Shown piece by piece: positions 1-9,044 of a stretch of 64,000 bases of DNA; position 1 is the first letter of the stretch; every line of letters starts with the position of its first letter. The notes below the pieces were generated by a model, which ran no database searches, was not told the DNA's origin, and worked only from the letters and a program-made list of their open reading frames with translations. Source of the stretch: DATFVB01 sp963714035 (GTDB taxonomy: Bacteria > Acidobacteriota > Thermoanaerobaculia > UBA5066 > DATFVB01); assembly GCA_963714035.1 (NCBI GenBank), contig OY970224.1:1426001-1490000 (forward strand), in the 5' to 3' direction. The translations under genes were made by a program, and so were the position numbers.

Positions 1-2
1 TC

Positions 3-1166
3 GGCGTGATGCTCGGCGTCGCCTCGGTTCTCGGCGGATTCTCGATCGCCGACAGCCAGCGCCGCCGCTCCGAGGAGCTCTTCGTGAAGATCGGCGGGCT
101 CGACAAGCTGAACGTCCAGCCGGCGGCCGCCGTCAAGGACGGCACCACGCCGTCGGCCCTCCAGACGGCGAACCTCGGCCTGCGCGGCGCCGACGCGGAA
201 TCGGGCGAATCGCTCGACCGCGCCGGCATCGCGGGCGTGAGCCAGCAGAAGACGGCGCGCGTTCGCGTGCGTTCCCCCTATGGGGACCAGGAGCGCCAGA
301 TCACCGGGATCGGCGGAGACTACTTCGCGATCAACGGCTACTCGATCGAGGCCGGAAGGTCGTTCTCGGCGCGGGACCTCGAAAGCGGCGCGCCGGTCGC
401 GATCCTCGGCAAGGAAGCGGCGAGCGTGTTCTTCCCGACGGGCGAGGTCGTCGGCCGGCAGATCCGCGTCGGCGACACGCCCGTGACCGTGATCGGGCTG
501 CTCCAGGAGAAGGTCTTTCGCTTCCGGAACGGGCAGGGGAACATTTTCGCGTGGCGCAACCGGTTGATCGCGCTTCCCGCGAGCCTCGTCGCCCGCCGGA
601 TGCAGGGCGACTCGTACCAGCGCCTCGACCGCGTGACGTTCCGGCTGCCCGAGGTCCGGTCGATGTCCGCTTTTTCGAAGCAGCTCGACGTCCTCCTGAC
701 CGCCAACCACCGGCTCCAGCGGGATTTCCGGCTCGACGACGTCGCCGCCCGGATGCGGAAGATGGAGAGCCAGGGAGACATCTACAACATGATCTTCATG
801 CTCTCCGGCGTGCTCGCCCTCCTCGGCGGAGGGATGGTCAACGTCAACATCCAGATGGCGACGCTCAAGGAGCGCGTGCGCGAAGTGGGCGTGAAGATGG
901 CGATCGGAGCGGGAGGGCGCGAGATCTTCAAGGAGTTCATGACCGAGGCGCTCCTGCTGACGGGCGCCGGCGGCGTCGTCGGACTGGCGATCGGCGTCGG
1001 CTTCTCGAAGGTGATCACGGCTGCAATCGGCATTCCGCTCCACATGGAGGCCGCGAGCTTCGCCTGGGCCTACGTCCTCGCGGCGGTCTTCGGGTTCGTC
1101 TTCGCCCTCTATCCCGCGTTCAAGGCGAGCCGGCTCTCGCCGATGGAGGCGCTGCGCTATGAGTGA
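3..1166 (+). CDS. MacB/FtsX-type ABC transporter permease, 5' truncated by window edge
   Basis: This is an inner-membrane permease subunit of a MacB-like ABC exporter. The visible part opens just after the expected first membrane helix (MLGVASVLGGFSIADS), so the start lies left of the window. It then shows a long periplasmic MacB_PCD-type region (about residues 20-255). Three membrane segments follow near residues 262-285, 315-335 and 350-370, with the family's closing motif of the type YPAFKASRLSPMEALRYE. The stop overlaps the next permease gene by 8 bases, which suggests translational coupling. The ATPase partner would be expected upstream, outside the window. The substrate cannot be read from the sequence. 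Confidence 0.88.
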   Translation, partial: GVMLGVASVLGGFSIADSQRRRSEELFVKIGGLDKLNVQPAAAVKDGTTPSALQTANLGLRGADAESGESLDRAGIAGVSQQKTARVRVRSPYGDQERQITGIGGDYFAINGYSIEAGRSFSARDLESGAPVAILGKEAASVFFPTGEVVGRQIRVGDTPVTVIGLLQEKVFRFRNGQGNIFAWRNRLIALPASLVARRMQGDSYQRLDRVTFRLPEVRSMSAFSKQLDVLLTANHRLQRDFRLDDVAARMRKMESQGDIYNMIFMLSGVLALLGGGMVNVNIQMATLKERVREVGVKMAIGAGGREIFKEFMTEALLLTGAGGVVGLAIGVGFSKVITAAIGIPLHMEAASFAWAYVLAAVFGFVFALYPAFKASRLSPMEALRYE

Positions 1167-2484
1167 AGGCATCCTGGGGCTCAACGCCCCGGCAGCGCCG
1201 GCCGCCCCGGCCGGGCCGGCCGCCGCGGAAACGCCGCGCCGCCGCTTCACCTTTTCGGCGCGGGCGGGGCTCGTCTTCTCGGTCGTCCTCGGCGGCCTCG
1301 TGGAGCTCTGGGCGCACAAGCTCCGGTCGATCCTCACGCTCACGCTCCTGACCCTGGGGGTCTTCGCGCTCGTCGTGATGACGTCGGTGCTCGACGGCGT
1401 GCTCGACAAGATCGCGACCGGCTTCGCGGGGCTCGCATGGGACGGGACGGTCATGGTGGTCCCGAAGTCGCCCGAAACGACCGAGGAGCAGAAGCGATTC
1501 GCCATGAGCCCCGGCCTGCGGTTCGAAGACCTCCCGCGCGTCGCGGCGGCCGATCCGAGGGTCGTCGGGATCCTGCCGCGCGCCGACAAGCGGTCGGCGA
1601 CCCGCGTGCCGGGAGGAACGGAGCGGATCTACGTCACCGGCGTCACCCCGGACTATGCGGCGCTGATGAACCGCCCGATCGGGCTCGGGCGCGGCCTGAC
1701 GCCCGACGACGAGCGGCGGCGGAGCACGGTCGCGGTCGTGGGCGCGACCCTCGCGTCGAAGCTCTTCGGCGGCTCGGACCCCGTCGGACGCGACATGACC
1801 GTCGAGGGAGTCCCGTTCCGGATCGTCGGCGTCCAGGCGCCTGGCCAGATCTTCTCGGACGAGAACTACATGGACGCCAACGGAATCCACATCCCGCTCG
1901 CGACCTACATGGACCGGATCGATCCCGACCATCAGATCGCCCAGATCGCCGTGAAGCTCCGGAAGAAGAGCGACATGGGCGCGGTTTCCGCGATGATCCT
2001 GGGGAGGGTGCGGCAGGCCCACCACGGGATCGAAGACGCCGAGATCCGGGACCTCGACGCCGATCTCGCCCGCAGCTACCAGAATTTCCTCGAGCAGATG
2101 CGCGGGTGGCGAATCGTCCTGATGAGCCTCGCCGGAACGGTCCTCCTCGTGGGGGGCGTGGGCATCCTCTCGGTGATGCTCATCTCCTTCTCGGATCGCC
2201 GTTACGAAATCGGCCTCCGGAAGTCGATGGGGGCCTCGGATGCGGAGATCCTCGTCCAGTTCCTCCTGGAGGCCGTCGTCCTCGCTTCCCTCGGGGCGCT
2301 CGCCGGAACGGTCGGCGGCGCAATCCTCTGCCGCGCGCTCTCCGACAAGTTCCCCTACGGGCTGGTCGTCAATCCGGTCGGCCTTGCCGTCGCGTGGGGC
2401 GTCGCGCTGACGCTCGCGATCGGGTTCGGGATGTATCCGGCGGTGAAGGCTTCGCGACTCTCCCCCATGGAAGCCATGAGGTAG
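1159..2484 (+). CDS. MacB/FtsX-type ABC transporter permease
   Basis: This 441-residue permease is the second of a pair. An Ala/Pro-rich cytoplasmic leader (residues 1-35) precedes the first helix (about 36-75). A periplasmic MacB_PCD domain follows to about residue 310. Three helices come next (about 318-345, 365-390 and 405-425), and the protein ends in YPAVKASRLSPMEAMR, almost the same ending as its upstream neighbour. The start ATG lies inside the end of the preceding gene. Two tandem permeases with the same fold suggest a heterodimeric exporter or lipoprotein/peptide efflux system. The substrate is unknown. Confidence 0.88.
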   Translation: MSEGILGLNAPAAPAAPAGPAAAETPRRRFTFSARAGLVFSVVLGGLVELWAHKLRSILTLTLLTLGVFALVVMTSVLDGVLDKIATGFAGLAWDGTVMVVPKSPETTEEQKRFAMSPGLRFEDLPRVAAADPRVVGILPRADKRSATRVPGGTERIYVTGVTPDYAALMNRPIGLGRGLTPDDERRRSTVAVVGATLASKLFGGSDPVGRDMTVEGVPFRIVGVQAPGQIFSDENYMDANGIHIPLATYMDRIDPDHQIAQIAVKLRKKSDMGAVSAMILGRVRQAHHGIEDAEIRDLDADLARSYQNFLEQMRGWRIVLMSLAGTVLLVGGVGILSVMLISFSDRRYEIGLRKSMGASDAEILVQFLLEAVVLASLGALAGTVGGAILCRALSDKFPYGLVVNPVGLAVAWGVALTLAIGFGMYPAVKASRLSPMEAMR

Positions 2485-2492
2485 GACGAGAG

Positions 2493-2620
2493 TCGCGCCG
2501 ATACGCGCCGTTATACGGGTCCGTCGGGGCCGTGCCGGCGGCTCGACGTCCGCGCTCCCGGTACGCCTTCACCGCCGGCAGACCCCGCCGAACCCGTCTT
2601 CCAGCACGTCTCGTCGCGCC
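2493..2620 (-). repeat. Palindromic GTAC-core intergenic repeat, copy 1
   Basis: Read on the minus strand, this stretch starts with GGCGCGACGAGACG and continues through GGAAGACGGGTT, a central GGCGTACCGGGA and CGGACCCGTATAACGG. The same ordered blocks occur at 54369-54495, 56528-56654 and 62761-62884. It starts 8 bases after the permease stop codon. I see no gene in it. The rest of the gap to position 2829 has no feature I can name. Confidence 0.7.
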
Positions 2621-2829
2621 TTCGCGTTGACTCATCTGGCAGGCAGGACGAAAGATTCGTCTTCGGGCTTACCTCGCCGCGCTTCCGGTTTCCCCTAACC
2701 TGGATTCACCGCCGCCCGGGACCCCTTGGGCCCCTCTTCCAACCCGTTCTCGCCCGCCTCACCGATGCGGCCCCGCTGGCGCAATTCTTGCATTATTTCC
2801 ATCGCGCTCGTTTTTTGAAAGGAGAGCCC

Positions 2830-3210
2830 ATGAAGAAGATCCTCGGGATTCTGGTGTCGGTGCTCGCCGCCGCCGCGATGGCGTCGGGAGCGGAACAGAC
2901 GTGGCACGGCAAGATCAGCGACAGCATGTGCGGCGCGTCCCACAAGTCGGCGATCGAGCACTCGGGAAAGAAGCTCAGCGACCGCGACTGCACCCAGGCG
3001 TGCATCAAGGACGGGGCGAAGTACGTCTTCGTCAGCGGCGGGAAGGTCTACGACATCTCGAATCAGGACGAACCCGCGCTGGCCGAGCACGCCGGCCACA
3101 GCGTGTCCCTCAAAGGGGAGATGACCGGCAACTCGATCAAGGTGTCGAGCATCTCGATGGGCAAGAGCGGGAAGACGATGTCCAAGGAGAAACCCGCCTC
3201 GACCTCGTAA
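2830..3210 (+). CDS. Small secreted protein with ISDSMCG motif, unknown function
   Basis: This 126-residue protein starts at an ATG with a clear ribosome site (AAAGGAGA, 5 bases upstream). Residues 1-21 are a Sec-type signal peptide (MKKILGILVSVLAAAAMASG). The mature part has the block GKISDSMCGASH followed by two more cysteines in DCTQACIKDG, so C34, C54 and C58 could form a disulfide or bind a metal or cofactor. A beta-rich region follows, containing LKGEMTGNSIKV. Similar short secreted proteins are common in Acidobacteriota, but no biochemical role is known to me. It stands alone and is followed by a strong terminator. Confidence 0.85.
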   Translation: MKKILGILVSVLAAAAMASGAEQTWHGKISDSMCGASHKSAIEHSGKKLSDRDCTQACIKDGAKYVFVSGGKVYDISNQDEPALAEHAGHSVSLKGEMTGNSIKVSSISMGKSGKTMSKEKPASTS

Positions 3211-3229
3211 GCCTGTTACAAGGCTGAAA

Positions 3230-3272
3230 AAGGGGACCGGTCGCGCGCGAGCGAGGCCGGTCCCTTTCGTTT
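3230..3272 (+). terminator. Intrinsic terminator after the ISDSMCG gene
   Basis: An 8-bp GC stem (GGGACCGG paired with CCGGTCCC) closes a loop of about 16 bases. It is followed by TTTCGTTTTG and begins about 20 bases after the stop codon. Confidence 0.8.
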
Positions 3273-3342
3273 TGCGGCATGACCCGCGCGCGCCGCTGCC
3301 CGGCGAACTTCTCGAGCCCCACCCGCCGTCAACGAATGGCTA

Positions 3343-3481
3343 CGGTGGGGCGCCGCAGCGGTCGAGCCGAGAAGGCGAGCCGCGAAGGTCACCGCGCGAT
3401 TAGTCTCCGCGAGTAACCGAGCGGAGGAGGATCGCGCGGTGGGAGGCCACGCGGTTCCAGCGAAGCGAGCCGCGCGGCCGA
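3343..3481 (-). repeat. GGCGCCCCACCGG-type intergenic repeat, inverted copy
   Basis: The reverse complement matches the repeat at 15651-15965 block by block: CGCTGGAACCGCG, GCCTCCCAC, GATCCTCCTCCGCTCG, GGAGACTAATCGCG, then TCGACCGC and GGCGCCCCACC. It ends 5 bases before the rnc stop codon. No gene is seen between 3211 and 3485. Confidence 0.75.
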
Positions 3482-3485
3482 CGGT

Positions 3486-4196
3486 CTATTGACGGGCGAG
3501 CCTTTCGAGCGTCGCCCTCGCCGCCTGCCTCTGCGCCTCCTTCTTCGACGTCCCTCTTCCCTGCGCGAAGGCGACACCGTTCCAGAGAACTTCGATCAGG
3601 AACGTCTTTTCATGGTCGGGGCCGATCTCCTCGAGGACCCGGTACTCCGGGAGCGGCAGCCCCAGCCGCTGGGCCGTTTCCTGCAGCGTCGTCTTGTAAT
3701 CGTGGAACGAGAGATCGCCCAGGTCGATCCCCGAGATGTCGGGCTCGAACATGCGCGAGATGAAGGGAGCGACGGCGGGCAGGCTCCCGTCGAGATAGAT
3801 CGACGCGATCACCGCTTCGAGCGCGTCGGCGAGGAGGGAGTCCTTGCTCGCGCCGCCGGACCTCGCTTCTCCCGAGCCGAGCCGCAGGAACACGCCGATC
3901 CCCAGCTCGCGCGCCTTCTGGGAAAGCGTCGCCGCCGAAACGAGGTGCGCCTTGATCTTCGAGAGAGAGCCCTCCTGGAGAGCCGGGAATCCCTTGAAGA
4001 TCAGCTCGCCGATGACGAAGCCGAGCACGGCGTCGCCGAGGAATTCCAGGGTCTCGTTGTGCTGGACGCGCGGCATGCGGTTCTCGTTCGAATACGACTT
4101 GTGCGTGAGCGCCCGAACGAGGAGGGCCGGATCGCGGAACGTGTACCCGAGCTTCTTCTCGAGGACGCTCCACGGCGGCCGGAACGCAGTGCTCAC
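3486..4196 (-). CDS. rnc: Ribonuclease III
   Basis: This is a double-strand-specific endoribonuclease for rRNA and mRNA processing in the cytoplasm. The N-terminal RNase III domain has the signature HNETLEFLGDAV near residues 46-57, with the metal-binding Glu and Asp. The second acidic pair is in DALEAVIASIYLD. A C-terminal dsRNA-binding domain (about residues 165-234) ends in SKKEAQRQAARATLERL. The chosen GTG start follows GGGGGA by 7 bases. A second GTG eight codons upstream (position 4220) is possible but has no ribosome site. Length is normal for the family. Confidence 0.93.
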   Translation of the reverse strand: MSTAFRPPWSVLEKKLGYTFRDPALLVRALTHKSYSNENRMPRVQHNETLEFLGDAVLGFVIGELIFKGFPALQEGSLSKIKAHLVSAATLSQKARELGIGVFLRLGSGEARSGGASKDSLLADALEAVIASIYLDGSLPAVAPFISRMFEPDISGIDLGDLSFHDYKTTLQETAQRLGLPLPEYRVLEEIGPDHEKTFLIEVLWNGVAFAQGRGTSKKEAQRQAARATLERLARQ

Positions 4197-4220
4197 GCCC
4201 GGATCCCCCGGGCGGACCAC

Positions 4221-4556
4221 GCCGCCGGGACCCGAGTCCGGACCGCACCGTTGCCGACAAGGCGATGCATGCCCTCGCCGCCGAGCCCGCAGGACCTCCG
4301 CCGCTCGGCGGTCTCCTTCCCCTCCGGATCGCCGGGCGCCGGACCTCTGGCGAGCGTGGCGAACGCGCGAGACCGCGCGGTCGGCGCCCTCGCCGGCGAG
4401 ATCGCGAGCGAACGCGCGATCGATCGATTTTCCGCGCCCCGCCTTGAAACCGCGTGTCGAGACGCAACGGAAGGATATCCGTTCCGGACCCGTGTAACGA
4501 AACGTCCCTCCGTTTCAGCGATTTGGCCCGGCGCGGATCCGCCGCCGGGCCGGCGG
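4221..4556. other. Gene-free stretch with a GC hairpin
   Basis: I see no credible gene here. At 4525-4551 there is a near-perfect hairpin (GGCCCGGCG paired with CGCCGGGCC) directly beyond the tatD stop codon. It could terminate the long minus-strand operon, but no T-run follows it. The remainder presumably holds the rnc promoter, which I cannot place. Confidence 0.4.
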
Positions 4557-5330
4557 TCACTTCCGGGGGCGGTCGAACAGCGCGTCGAAATTCGACGTCG
4601 TCGCCGACTCGACGTCCCCGAACGGGACCTCCTTGAGCGCCGCGAGGCGGCGCGCGGTGTCGACCGCGAAAGCCGGCTCGCACCGTTTGCCCCGGTGCGG
4701 CTCCGGCGAGAGGAACGGGGCGTCGGTCTCGACGAGCATCGCGGCGAGCGGCAGACCGCGGGCGGCCGCCCGGATGTTCTCGGCCGCCTTGAACGTGATC
4801 ATTCCCGAGAACGAGATCCGGTAGCCCAGATCGACGGCGCGAGCGCCGTAGGCGGCGTCCTCCGTGAACGAGTGGAAGACGCCGGGATCGGCGCGACGCG
4901 GCTCCGCGGCGAGGATCTCGAGCATCTCGGCGCCGCTCTCGCGGTTGTGGAGGAGCACCGGCAGCTCCCGGACGCGCGCGAAAGCGAGCTGCGACCGAAG
5001 CGCCCGCCGCTGGACGTCGCGGGGCGAATGGTCGTAATGGAAATCGAGGCCGATCTCGCCGACGGCGACGGTCTTCGGCGAGCGGAGGAGCTCCTCGAAA
5101 ATCCTGAGGTCGCGGTCTTCGTCGAAGTCCTTCGCCTCGTGCGGGTGGAGTCCCACCGCGGCGAAGACTCCGTCATGACCTTCCGCGACCTCGACGGCGG
5201 CGCGAGAATCGGCCACCGTCGTTCCCGGGACGAGGATCTTTCCGACGCCGGCGTCCCGGGCGCGAGCGAGCACGTCGCGGCGCTCTCCCTCCGGCAGCAT
5301 CTGCACGTGGCCGTGCGAGTCGCAGATCAT
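4557..5330 (-). CDS. tatD: TatD-family metal-dependent deoxyribonuclease
   Basis: This 257-residue TIM-barrel hydrolase is predicted to cleave DNA (3'-5' exonuclease/AP-type activity is known in the family). Metal ligands are visible: D4-S-H6-G-H8 in place of the usual DxHxH, E92 in VGEIGLDF, His in LLHNRES, His in VFHSFTED, and Asp in LVETDAPFLSP, which is followed by HRGKRCEP. It starts within the last codons of metG (ATGA overlap). This metG-tatD order is common in bacteria. It is the last gene of the ten-gene operon. Confidence 0.92.
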   Translation of the reverse strand: MICDSHGHVQMLPEGERRDVLARARDAGVGKILVPGTTVADSRAAVEVAEGHDGVFAAVGLHPHEAKDFDEDRDLRIFEELLRSPKTVAVGEIGLDFHYDHSPRDVQRRALRSQLAFARVRELPVLLHNRESGAEMLEILAAEPRRADPGVFHSFTEDAAYGARAVDLGYRISFSGMITFKAAENIRAAARGLPLAAMLVETDAPFLSPEPHRGKRCEPAFAVDTARRLAALKEVPFGDVESATTSNFDALFDRPRK

Positions 5331-7240
5331 TTCACCTTCGTTCCTGGCGGAACGTCCGTCTCGGGGATGAGCACGACCGGCTCCCCCGATTCGGGAAGCG
5401 AGGCGGCCAGGACCATGCCGTTGGATTCGAGGCCCATGAGCTTCGCCGGCTGGAGGTTCGCGACGACGACGATCGTCTTCCCGACGAGGCTCTCCGCCGT
5501 GTATCGCGTGGCGATCCCGGCGACGACCTGACGTCGCTCGCTTCCGAGATCGACTTCGAGCCGCATGAGCTTCTTCGATTTCGGAACCGGCTCCGCGGCG
5601 ACGATCTTCGCGGTGCGGAGCTCGATCCGCTGGAATTCCTCGATCGTGATCTTCGGGCCGGCGGGCGCCGGGACGGCGGTTTCGCTCACGGGAACCTCGC
5701 TCGGAAAGAACGTCTTCGGATCCACGCGCGGAAAGAGGGGCTCGGTCGGGGAGAGCGGGCGGCCGGCCGGCAGCCCTCCCCAGGCGAGCGAGCCCGGGCC
5801 GTCGCCGGGGTCCGCGCCGAGCGCGGCGAGCGCCTTCGGCGCGGACCCGGGCAGGACCGGCGCGAGGGCGGCGGCGGCGATCCGTGTGCCCTCGGCGGAG
5901 GCGTAGAGCATCCGCGACAGGCGCTCGGTCTTCCCCTCTTCCTTCGCGACTTTCCACGGCTGGCGGGCCGCGACGTACCCGTCGACCTGCTTCAACATCC
6001 CGGCGACGGCCTCGAGCCCCCGCGAGAACTCGAAGCGTTCGAACGCATCGGCATAGGCCTCCGCGGCCGGGCCGGCGGCCGTCTTCACCTCGTTGTCGTC
6101 GCAGGCGACCGGCGGCGTCGCTCCGTAGGAGTTGACGCAGAGACGCACGACGCGGGACACGGCGTTGCCGAGCCCGTTGGCGAGATCGGCGTTGTAGCGC
6201 TCCAGGAACGCCTCGTCGGAGAAGCTCGCGTCCGCGCCGAACACCATCTCCCGCAGCAGGAAGTAGCGTAGGGCGTCGGCCCCGAACCGGGCGACGAGCG
6301 CATCGGGCCGGACGACGTTCCCCGTCGACTTCGACATCTTCTTCTCGTCGCGAAGCCACCAGCCGTGCGCCGCGACGCGGGTCGGCAGCGGGAGCCCCGC
6401 CGACAGGAGGAACGCCGGCCAGTAGACGGCGTGGAACCGGAGGATGTCCTTTCCGACCAGATGCGTGCGCTCCGCGTCCGGATGGTCCCAGTACCGGCGG
6501 TACAGCGTTTCGTCCTCGCCGCCGAAGCCGAGGGAGGTGATGTAGTTCGCGAGCGCGTCGAGCCAGACGTACACGACGTGTCCGGGCCGGCCCGGGAACG
6601 GAATCCCCCAGGCGAGATTCGTCCTCGAGACGGAGAGGTCCCGGAGTCCGGCCCCCACGAAAGACTCGACTTCCCGGAATCGCGACGGCGGGACGACGAA
6701 GTCGGGGTGATCGCGGTAGAACGCGAGGAGCGGCTCCTGGTACTTCGAGAGCCGGAAGAAGACGTTCTCCTCCGACTGCCAGGAGCAGGGCGTGCCGTGA
6801 TCGGGGCAGAGGTTCCCGGGGAGCAGCTCCTTCTCGGTGTAGTAGGTCTCGCAGGCCGTGCAGTACCACCCCTCGTGGCGGGCCGTGTAGAGATCTCCCG
6901 CCGCTTCGATCCGACGGATGAGCGCGACGACGCCTCGCGCATGGCGGTCCTCCGTCGTCCGGATGAAGTCGTCGTGCGTGATCGCCAGCGTCTTCCACCA
7001 ATCGTGGTAGCGGGCGACGACGCGGTCGGCGAGCGCCTTCGGCGCGATCCCCTGGGCGGCGGCGGCGCGCTCGATCTTCTGGCCGTGCTCGTCGGTTCCG
7101 GTGTGGAACCGCACGTCCTCCCCTCGGGCGCGCCGGAAGCGCGCGATCGTGTCGGCGACGATCGTCGAATAGAGGTGCCCGATGTGCGGGAGGTCGTTGA
7201 CGTAGTAGATCGGGGTCGTGATGTAGAACGTCTTCGCCAT
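5327..7240 (-). CDS. metG: Methionyl-tRNA synthetase
   Basis: This class I aminoacyl-tRNA synthetase charges tRNA-Met. The 637-residue protein has the HIGH signature at residues 19-22 and KMSKS at 301-305. A zinc knuckle lies between them, with C127, C130, C145 and C152. An anticodon-binding helical domain follows. The C-terminal ~100 residues form an EMAP-II-like tRNA-binding domain (IELRTAKIVAAEPVP through ESNGMVLAA), as in dimeric MetG. The start ATG overlaps the radC stop by one base. Confidence 0.96.
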   Translation of the reverse strand: MAKTFYITTPIYYVNDLPHIGHLYSTIVADTIARFRRARGEDVRFHTGTDEHGQKIERAAAAQGIAPKALADRVVARYHDWWKTLAITHDDFIRTTEDRHARGVVALIRRIEAAGDLYTARHEGWYCTACETYYTEKELLPGNLCPDHGTPCSWQSEENVFFRLSKYQEPLLAFYRDHPDFVVPPSRFREVESFVGAGLRDLSVSRTNLAWGIPFPGRPGHVVYVWLDALANYITSLGFGGEDETLYRRYWDHPDAERTHLVGKDILRFHAVYWPAFLLSAGLPLPTRVAAHGWWLRDEKKMSKSTGNVVRPDALVARFGADALRYFLLREMVFGADASFSDEAFLERYNADLANGLGNAVSRVVRLCVNSYGATPPVACDDNEVKTAAGPAAEAYADAFERFEFSRGLEAVAGMLKQVDGYVAARQPWKVAKEEGKTERLSRMLYASAEGTRIAAAALAPVLPGSAPKALAALGADPGDGPGSLAWGGLPAGRPLSPTEPLFPRVDPKTFFPSEVPVSETAVPAPAGPKITIEEFQRIELRTAKIVAAEPVPKSKKLMRLEVDLGSERRQVVAGIATRYTAESLVGKTIVVVANLQPAKLMGLESNGMVLAASLPESGEPVVLIPETDVPPGTKVK

Positions 7241-7917
7241 CAGAGAAGCCCCCGCTCCCGCAGGGAAGCGCAGCCCTCCCGCCCGACGACGACGTGGTCG
7301 AGAAGACGGACGCCGACGAGGTCGGCGGAATGCTTCAGACGGCGCGTGAACTCGACGTCCTCCGCCGACGGCGCCGGGTCTCCCGAGGGATGGTTGTGGT
7401 ACAGGATCATCGCGGCGGCGTCTTCGAGGAGCGCCTGCTTCAGGATCTCGCGCGGCTCGACGAGCGCGCGGTCGACCGTCCCGAGGTAGCATTCGCGGTC
7501 GCGCAGGAGCCGGTGCCGCGCGTCGAGGAGCAGCACTCCCGTCGATTCCTGCGTCCGCCGGCCGTAGAGCCGCTTGAGATACGCCTCGACGCGCGCGGGA
7601 TCGGAGAATTTTTCCCGGACGAGCGTCTCGTTCCCCATGCGCGCGGCGAGCTCGATCGCCGCCGCGAGCGTCACCGCCTGGACCTTTCCGAGGCGGAGCT
7701 TCACGAGCTGTCCGGGAGAGAACGTCGAAAGCCGCTCGAGGCCGCCCGCTTCCTTCAGCACTGCCTGCGCGAGCGAGACGGCGCTTTCGCCGCGCCGTCC
7801 GCTCCGGATCAGGATCGCGAGCAGCTCGGCATGCGTCAACGCTTTCGGACCGAGCCGGTCGAGACGCTCGCGCGGACGCTCCTCTTCCGGAAGGTCCCTC
7901 AGCAGCGACGGGCTCAT
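7240..7917 (-). CDS. radC: RadC-family JAB/MPN domain protein
   Basis: This 225-residue protein has an N-terminal helix-hairpin-helix region (LTHAELLAILIRSG, residues about 27-90). A C-terminal RadC/JAMM domain carries the metal motif YHNHPSGDPAPSAED, with the paired His and Asp expected for a zinc hydrolase. The family was once linked to DNA repair, but its true substrate is unresolved. The start ATG overlaps the glycosyltransferase stop (ATGA). Confidence 0.93.
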   Translation of the reverse strand: MSPSLLRDLPEEERPRERLDRLGPKALTHAELLAILIRSGRRGESAVSLAQAVLKEAGGLERLSTFSPGQLVKLRLGKVQAVTLAAAIELAARMGNETLVREKFSDPARVEAYLKRLYGRRTQESTGVLLLDARHRLLRDRECYLGTVDRALVEPREILKQALLEDAAAMILYHNHPSGDPAPSAEDVEFTRRLKHSADLVGVRLLDHVVVGREGCASLRERGLL

Positions 7918-9044
7918 GCCGCCGCCTCTCCGGCGCCCCGGACGAGCTCCCGATAGAGGGCTTCGATCCGGTCGAGACGAACCGCCGAGGAAAATCCCGC
8001 CTCGACGCGGGCGCGCCCGCCGCGGGCGAGTCTCGCGGCCTCGGCGGAATCGGTCGCGACCCGGACGATGGCTTCGGCGGCCGCCGCGGGGTCCTTCACC
8101 GGCACGAGGATTCCCGACTCCCCGTCCACGACGAGCTCGGGGTTGCCTCCCGCCGCCGTCGCGATCACGGGCTTCCCGAGCGCCATCGCCTCGCGGATCG
8201 TGCCCGTGACGCCGAGGCCTTCGTAGGAGAGGTCGATCGCGAGATCGGCGGCCATCAGCACCTTCGGCATGTCGTAGCGGAACCCGATCGGGAGCACGGC
8301 GTCGCCGACGCCGCGGGCGGCCGCATGACTCGCGACCTCGGCCTTCTGCTCCTCGTTCTTGCACGCGACGATCGCGGTGCGGAGGTTCGGGACCCGGGCG
8401 CGTGCGAGCGCGGTCGCCTCGACGAGATGCTTCCAGCCTTTCCACTCGCGCGCCCCGACCTGGACCACCAGGAATTCGTCCGGGCGCACCCCCCATTCCT
8501 TCCGCACCTCGTTCCGGTCGAGCTTCCCGGGATCGAACACGTCGAGATCGACGCCCGCGTAGATCACCCGGACCTGATCGGGACGGAGCTTCCCCGACGC
8601 GACGATCACCTTCTTGATGTCCTCGCAGACGGTGACGACGGCGCCGAGGCGCACGTGGAACTTCGTCCGGTTGAAAACGTCGAGCGGAAACGAAACGCCC
8701 CGGTTGACGACGATCGCCGGGCGCCGCCCTCCGAGGAACGTCGCCTCGAGCGCGATCGAGTGGGCGATCCCCTTGTGCACGTGGACGACGTCGACGGCGC
8801 GCTCCCGATACACCCGCGCGAGCCTCGCGGCGGACGCGAGGTCGAATTCGTTCCGCATCGGAAGCGCGACGAAATCGACTCCCGCCGCCGCGCAGCGCTC
8901 GCGGATCTGGCCGTCGCCGCGGGAGACGACCGCCACGCGGTGGCCGCGCCGATGCAGGTTCTCGGCGAGCTGGAACATCTGGACGACCGAGCCCGTGTTG
9001 AAGTGGCCCTTCTCCAGGACCTGCAGGATCGAAAGCTTCGTCAC
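7914..9044 (-). CDS. Glycosyltransferase family 4 (GT-B fold)
   Basis: This 376-residue retaining glycosyltransferase probably transfers a sugar from an NDP-sugar to a lipid or saccharide acceptor at the inner membrane face. The N-terminal half has HFNTGSVVQMFQLAENLHRRGH and VDVVHVHKG. The donor-binding half has VIYAGVDLDVF and the EX7E-like segment YEGLGVTGTIREAMALGKPVI. The GTG start lies in a GTGA overlap with the upstream aminotransferase. With its DegT-type neighbour, it suggests synthesis of a modified surface sugar. Confidence 0.88.
   Translation of the reverse strand: MTKLSILQVLEKGHFNTGSVVQMFQLAENLHRRGHRVAVVSRGDGQIRERCAAAGVDFVALPMRNEFDLASAARLARVYRERAVDVVHVHKGIAHSIALEATFLGGRRPAIVVNRGVSFPLDVFNRTKFHVRLGAVVTVCEDIKKVIVASGKLRPDQVRVIYAGVDLDVFDPGKLDRNEVRKEWGVRPDEFLVVQVGAREWKGWKHLVEATALARARVPNLRTAIVACKNEEQKAEVASHAAARGVGDAVLPIGFRYDMPKVLMAADLAIDLSYEGLGVTGTIREAMALGKPVIATAAGGNPELVVDGESGILVPVKDPAAAAEAIVRVATDSAEAARLARGGRARVEAGFSSAVRLDRIEALYRELVRGAGEAAA

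Noticed and set aside
4557..7001. Single 814-codon frame spanning tatD and part of metG
   Set aside because: The upstream part is an out-of-frame reading of metG. The real TatD start is the ATG at 5330 in the ATGA overlap.
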